Positions 63,419-64,000 of a stretch of 64,000 nt of DNA are shown here, piece after piece (the first letter of the stretch is position 1; the number at the start of each line of letters is the position of its first letter). The position numbers were made by a program, and so were the translations under genes. Below the pieces are notes generated by a model, which worked only from the letters and a program-made list of their open reading frames with translations, did no database searches and was not told the origin of the DNA. This DNA is from Hyphomicrobium sp. (lineage in GTDB: Bacteria > Pseudomonadota > Alphaproteobacteria > Rhizobiales > Hyphomicrobiaceae): contig JASBSU010000022.1 in NCBI GenBank assembly GCA_030148725.1, positions 47,607 through 111,606 on the forward strand, given 5' to 3'.

Positions 63419-63733
63419 TTGATCTTTATTTTCGTCCTCGATGCAGATGGCACGTCTCACACGATAGACGCGGCATCGGGACTGACCGTGATGGAGGCGC
63501 TGCGCGCTGCCGGACTGCCGCTGAAGGCGGCGTGCGGCGGATCGCTCGCGTGCGCGACCTGCCACGTCATCGTTGCCGAGAAGGACTTCGACCGCGTCGG
63601 GCCCCCTTCGGAGGACGAGGAAGACATGCTGGATCAGGGCTTCGACGTGACCCGGACATCGCGCCTTGCTTGCCAGATCAGCGTCTGTGCGCAATTGGAT
63701 GGGCTCTCGCTTCGCCTTACGAGGCGGAGATAG
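63419..63733 (+). CDS. [2Fe-2S] ferredoxin, adrenodoxin type
   Basis: 104 residues from TTG 63419, chosen because ggag lies 8 nt upstream and the protein then starts like other ferredoxins (IFIFVLDADG); a GTG at 63389 overlapping the FNR stop is the alternative. Cluster ligands Cys39, Cys45, Cys48 (CGGSLACATC) and Cys85 (LACQISVC). Third gene of the molybdoenzyme operon; electron carrier between the FNR and the molybdoenzyme by inference. Confidence 0.93.
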   Translation: MIFIFVLDADGTSHTIDAASGLTVMEALRAAGLPLKAACGGSLACATCHVIVAEKDFDRVGPPSEDEEDMLDQGFDVTRTSRLACQISVCAQLDGLSLRLTRRR

Positions 63734-63854
63734 CAACGCCGCCGGCCGTTTCTCTGCTGGGCTGCGCAGGTTTGGGTTTGTCGGCCGCGTCCGTCCTTGC
63801 GCTCCCTGGCGGCAGGGTGGACGGACGGATTGTCGACGTAAATGCCGACGCCCT

Positions 63855-63898
63855 AGCCAACCCTTGCAAAAAATGCAGCGAGTATCAAAGGGTTGGCT
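63855..63898. repeat. Perfect 11-bp inverted repeat near the tRNA-like fragment
   Basis: agccaaccctt (63855-63865) and aagggttggct (63888-63898), 22 nt apart. Could be a terminator-like stem or a recombinase/excisionase site at an element border; the spacer is A/T-richer than its surroundings. Confidence 0.5.
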
Positions 63899-63905
63899 GT
63901 CGGGA

Positions 63906-63935
63906 TGGTGCCCAGAAGAGGACTCGAACCCTCCG
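63906..63935 (-). pseudogene. tRNA-Leu-like 3' end fragment (T-arm, acceptor, CCA), degenerate
   Basis: Read on the minus strand the segment gives a T-arm (GGAGG-G-TTCGAGT-CCTCT), then TCTGGGC-A-CCA, the standard 3' end of alphaproteobacterial tRNA-Leu but with one extra G before the T-loop. Further 5' (63936-63995) no proper D-arm, anticodon or matching 5' acceptor GCCCAGA can be folded, although GATTT...AAATC could pair. So it is either a decayed tRNA or the 3'-end copy left by an element that integrated in a tRNA-Leu gene. An intron-containing tRNA reaching past the window cannot be excluded. Confidence 0.5.
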
Positions 63936-64000
63936 CCAGCGCCGTGCGCAAATGTTTGATTTCCAAGGCAAAATCAGACGCTCTGGCTGCTAGGAATATC

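Overview
The window is high-GC alphaproteobacterial chromosome, most likely from a Hyphomicrobium-like methylotroph. Two genes of the serine cycle point there: an NADH hydroxypyruvate reductase/glycerate dehydrogenase (5952-6920) whose sequence, from memory, is very close to the Hyphomicrobium methylovorum enzyme, and a serine-glyoxylate aminotransferase (9339-10535). No transposase, integrase, CRISPR array or rRNA is visible. The only tRNA trace is a degenerate tRNA-Leu-like 3' end at the right edge.

Layout. 1-5.4 kb: two tandem, paralogous TonB-dependent receptors, the first cut by the window edge. 5.4-10.6 kb: small membrane/secreted proteins, the two serine-cycle enzymes and an amidase. 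10.6-14.3 kb: a Cys-rich secreted protein, an orphan Tat-exported TRAP binding protein, and a divergent DUF1007/ZnuA pair (metal uptake). 14.3-18.2 kb: an L,D-transpeptidase, then a gene-poor gap with a LexA-type promoter and what looks like the wreck of an imuB gene, then an NfeD-NfeD-SPFH membrane cluster. 18.3-25.7 kb: ferrochelatase, a CHAD protein, the thiO-thiS-thiG-thiE thiamine operon, gamma-glutamyltransferase and a cupin. 25.7-43.4 kb: envelope and sugar-nucleotide functions (kdsD, a beta-barrel protein, galU, galE, a lytic transglycosylase, a glycosyltransferase, uppP) mixed with speE, an HPF/cold-shock fusion, a YiiX-like protein, a long coiled-coil secreted protein and a GST-queG-epimerase operon. 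43.5-49.7 kb: rnd, an lptC-lptA-lptA fusion, lptB, rpoN and ptsN, the usual alphaproteobacterial LPS-transport/sigma-54 cluster but without hpf in its expected place.

50-64 kb looks more accessory: an AraC-type regulator upstream of a 1246-residue autotransporter with T5SS/PEP-CTERM-type repeats, a two-component system, and a MocR/PdxR-type regulator divergent from a three-gene operon (molybdopterin oxidoreductase, thioredoxin-reductase-like ferredoxin-NAD(P) reductase, [2Fe-2S] ferredoxin). That operon reads as a self-contained NAD(P)H-to-molybdoenzyme electron chain of unknown substrate and is the best candidate here for an undescribed system. It ends close to a perfect 11-bp inverted repeat and the tRNA-Leu-like fragment, which together could mark an old integration boundary.
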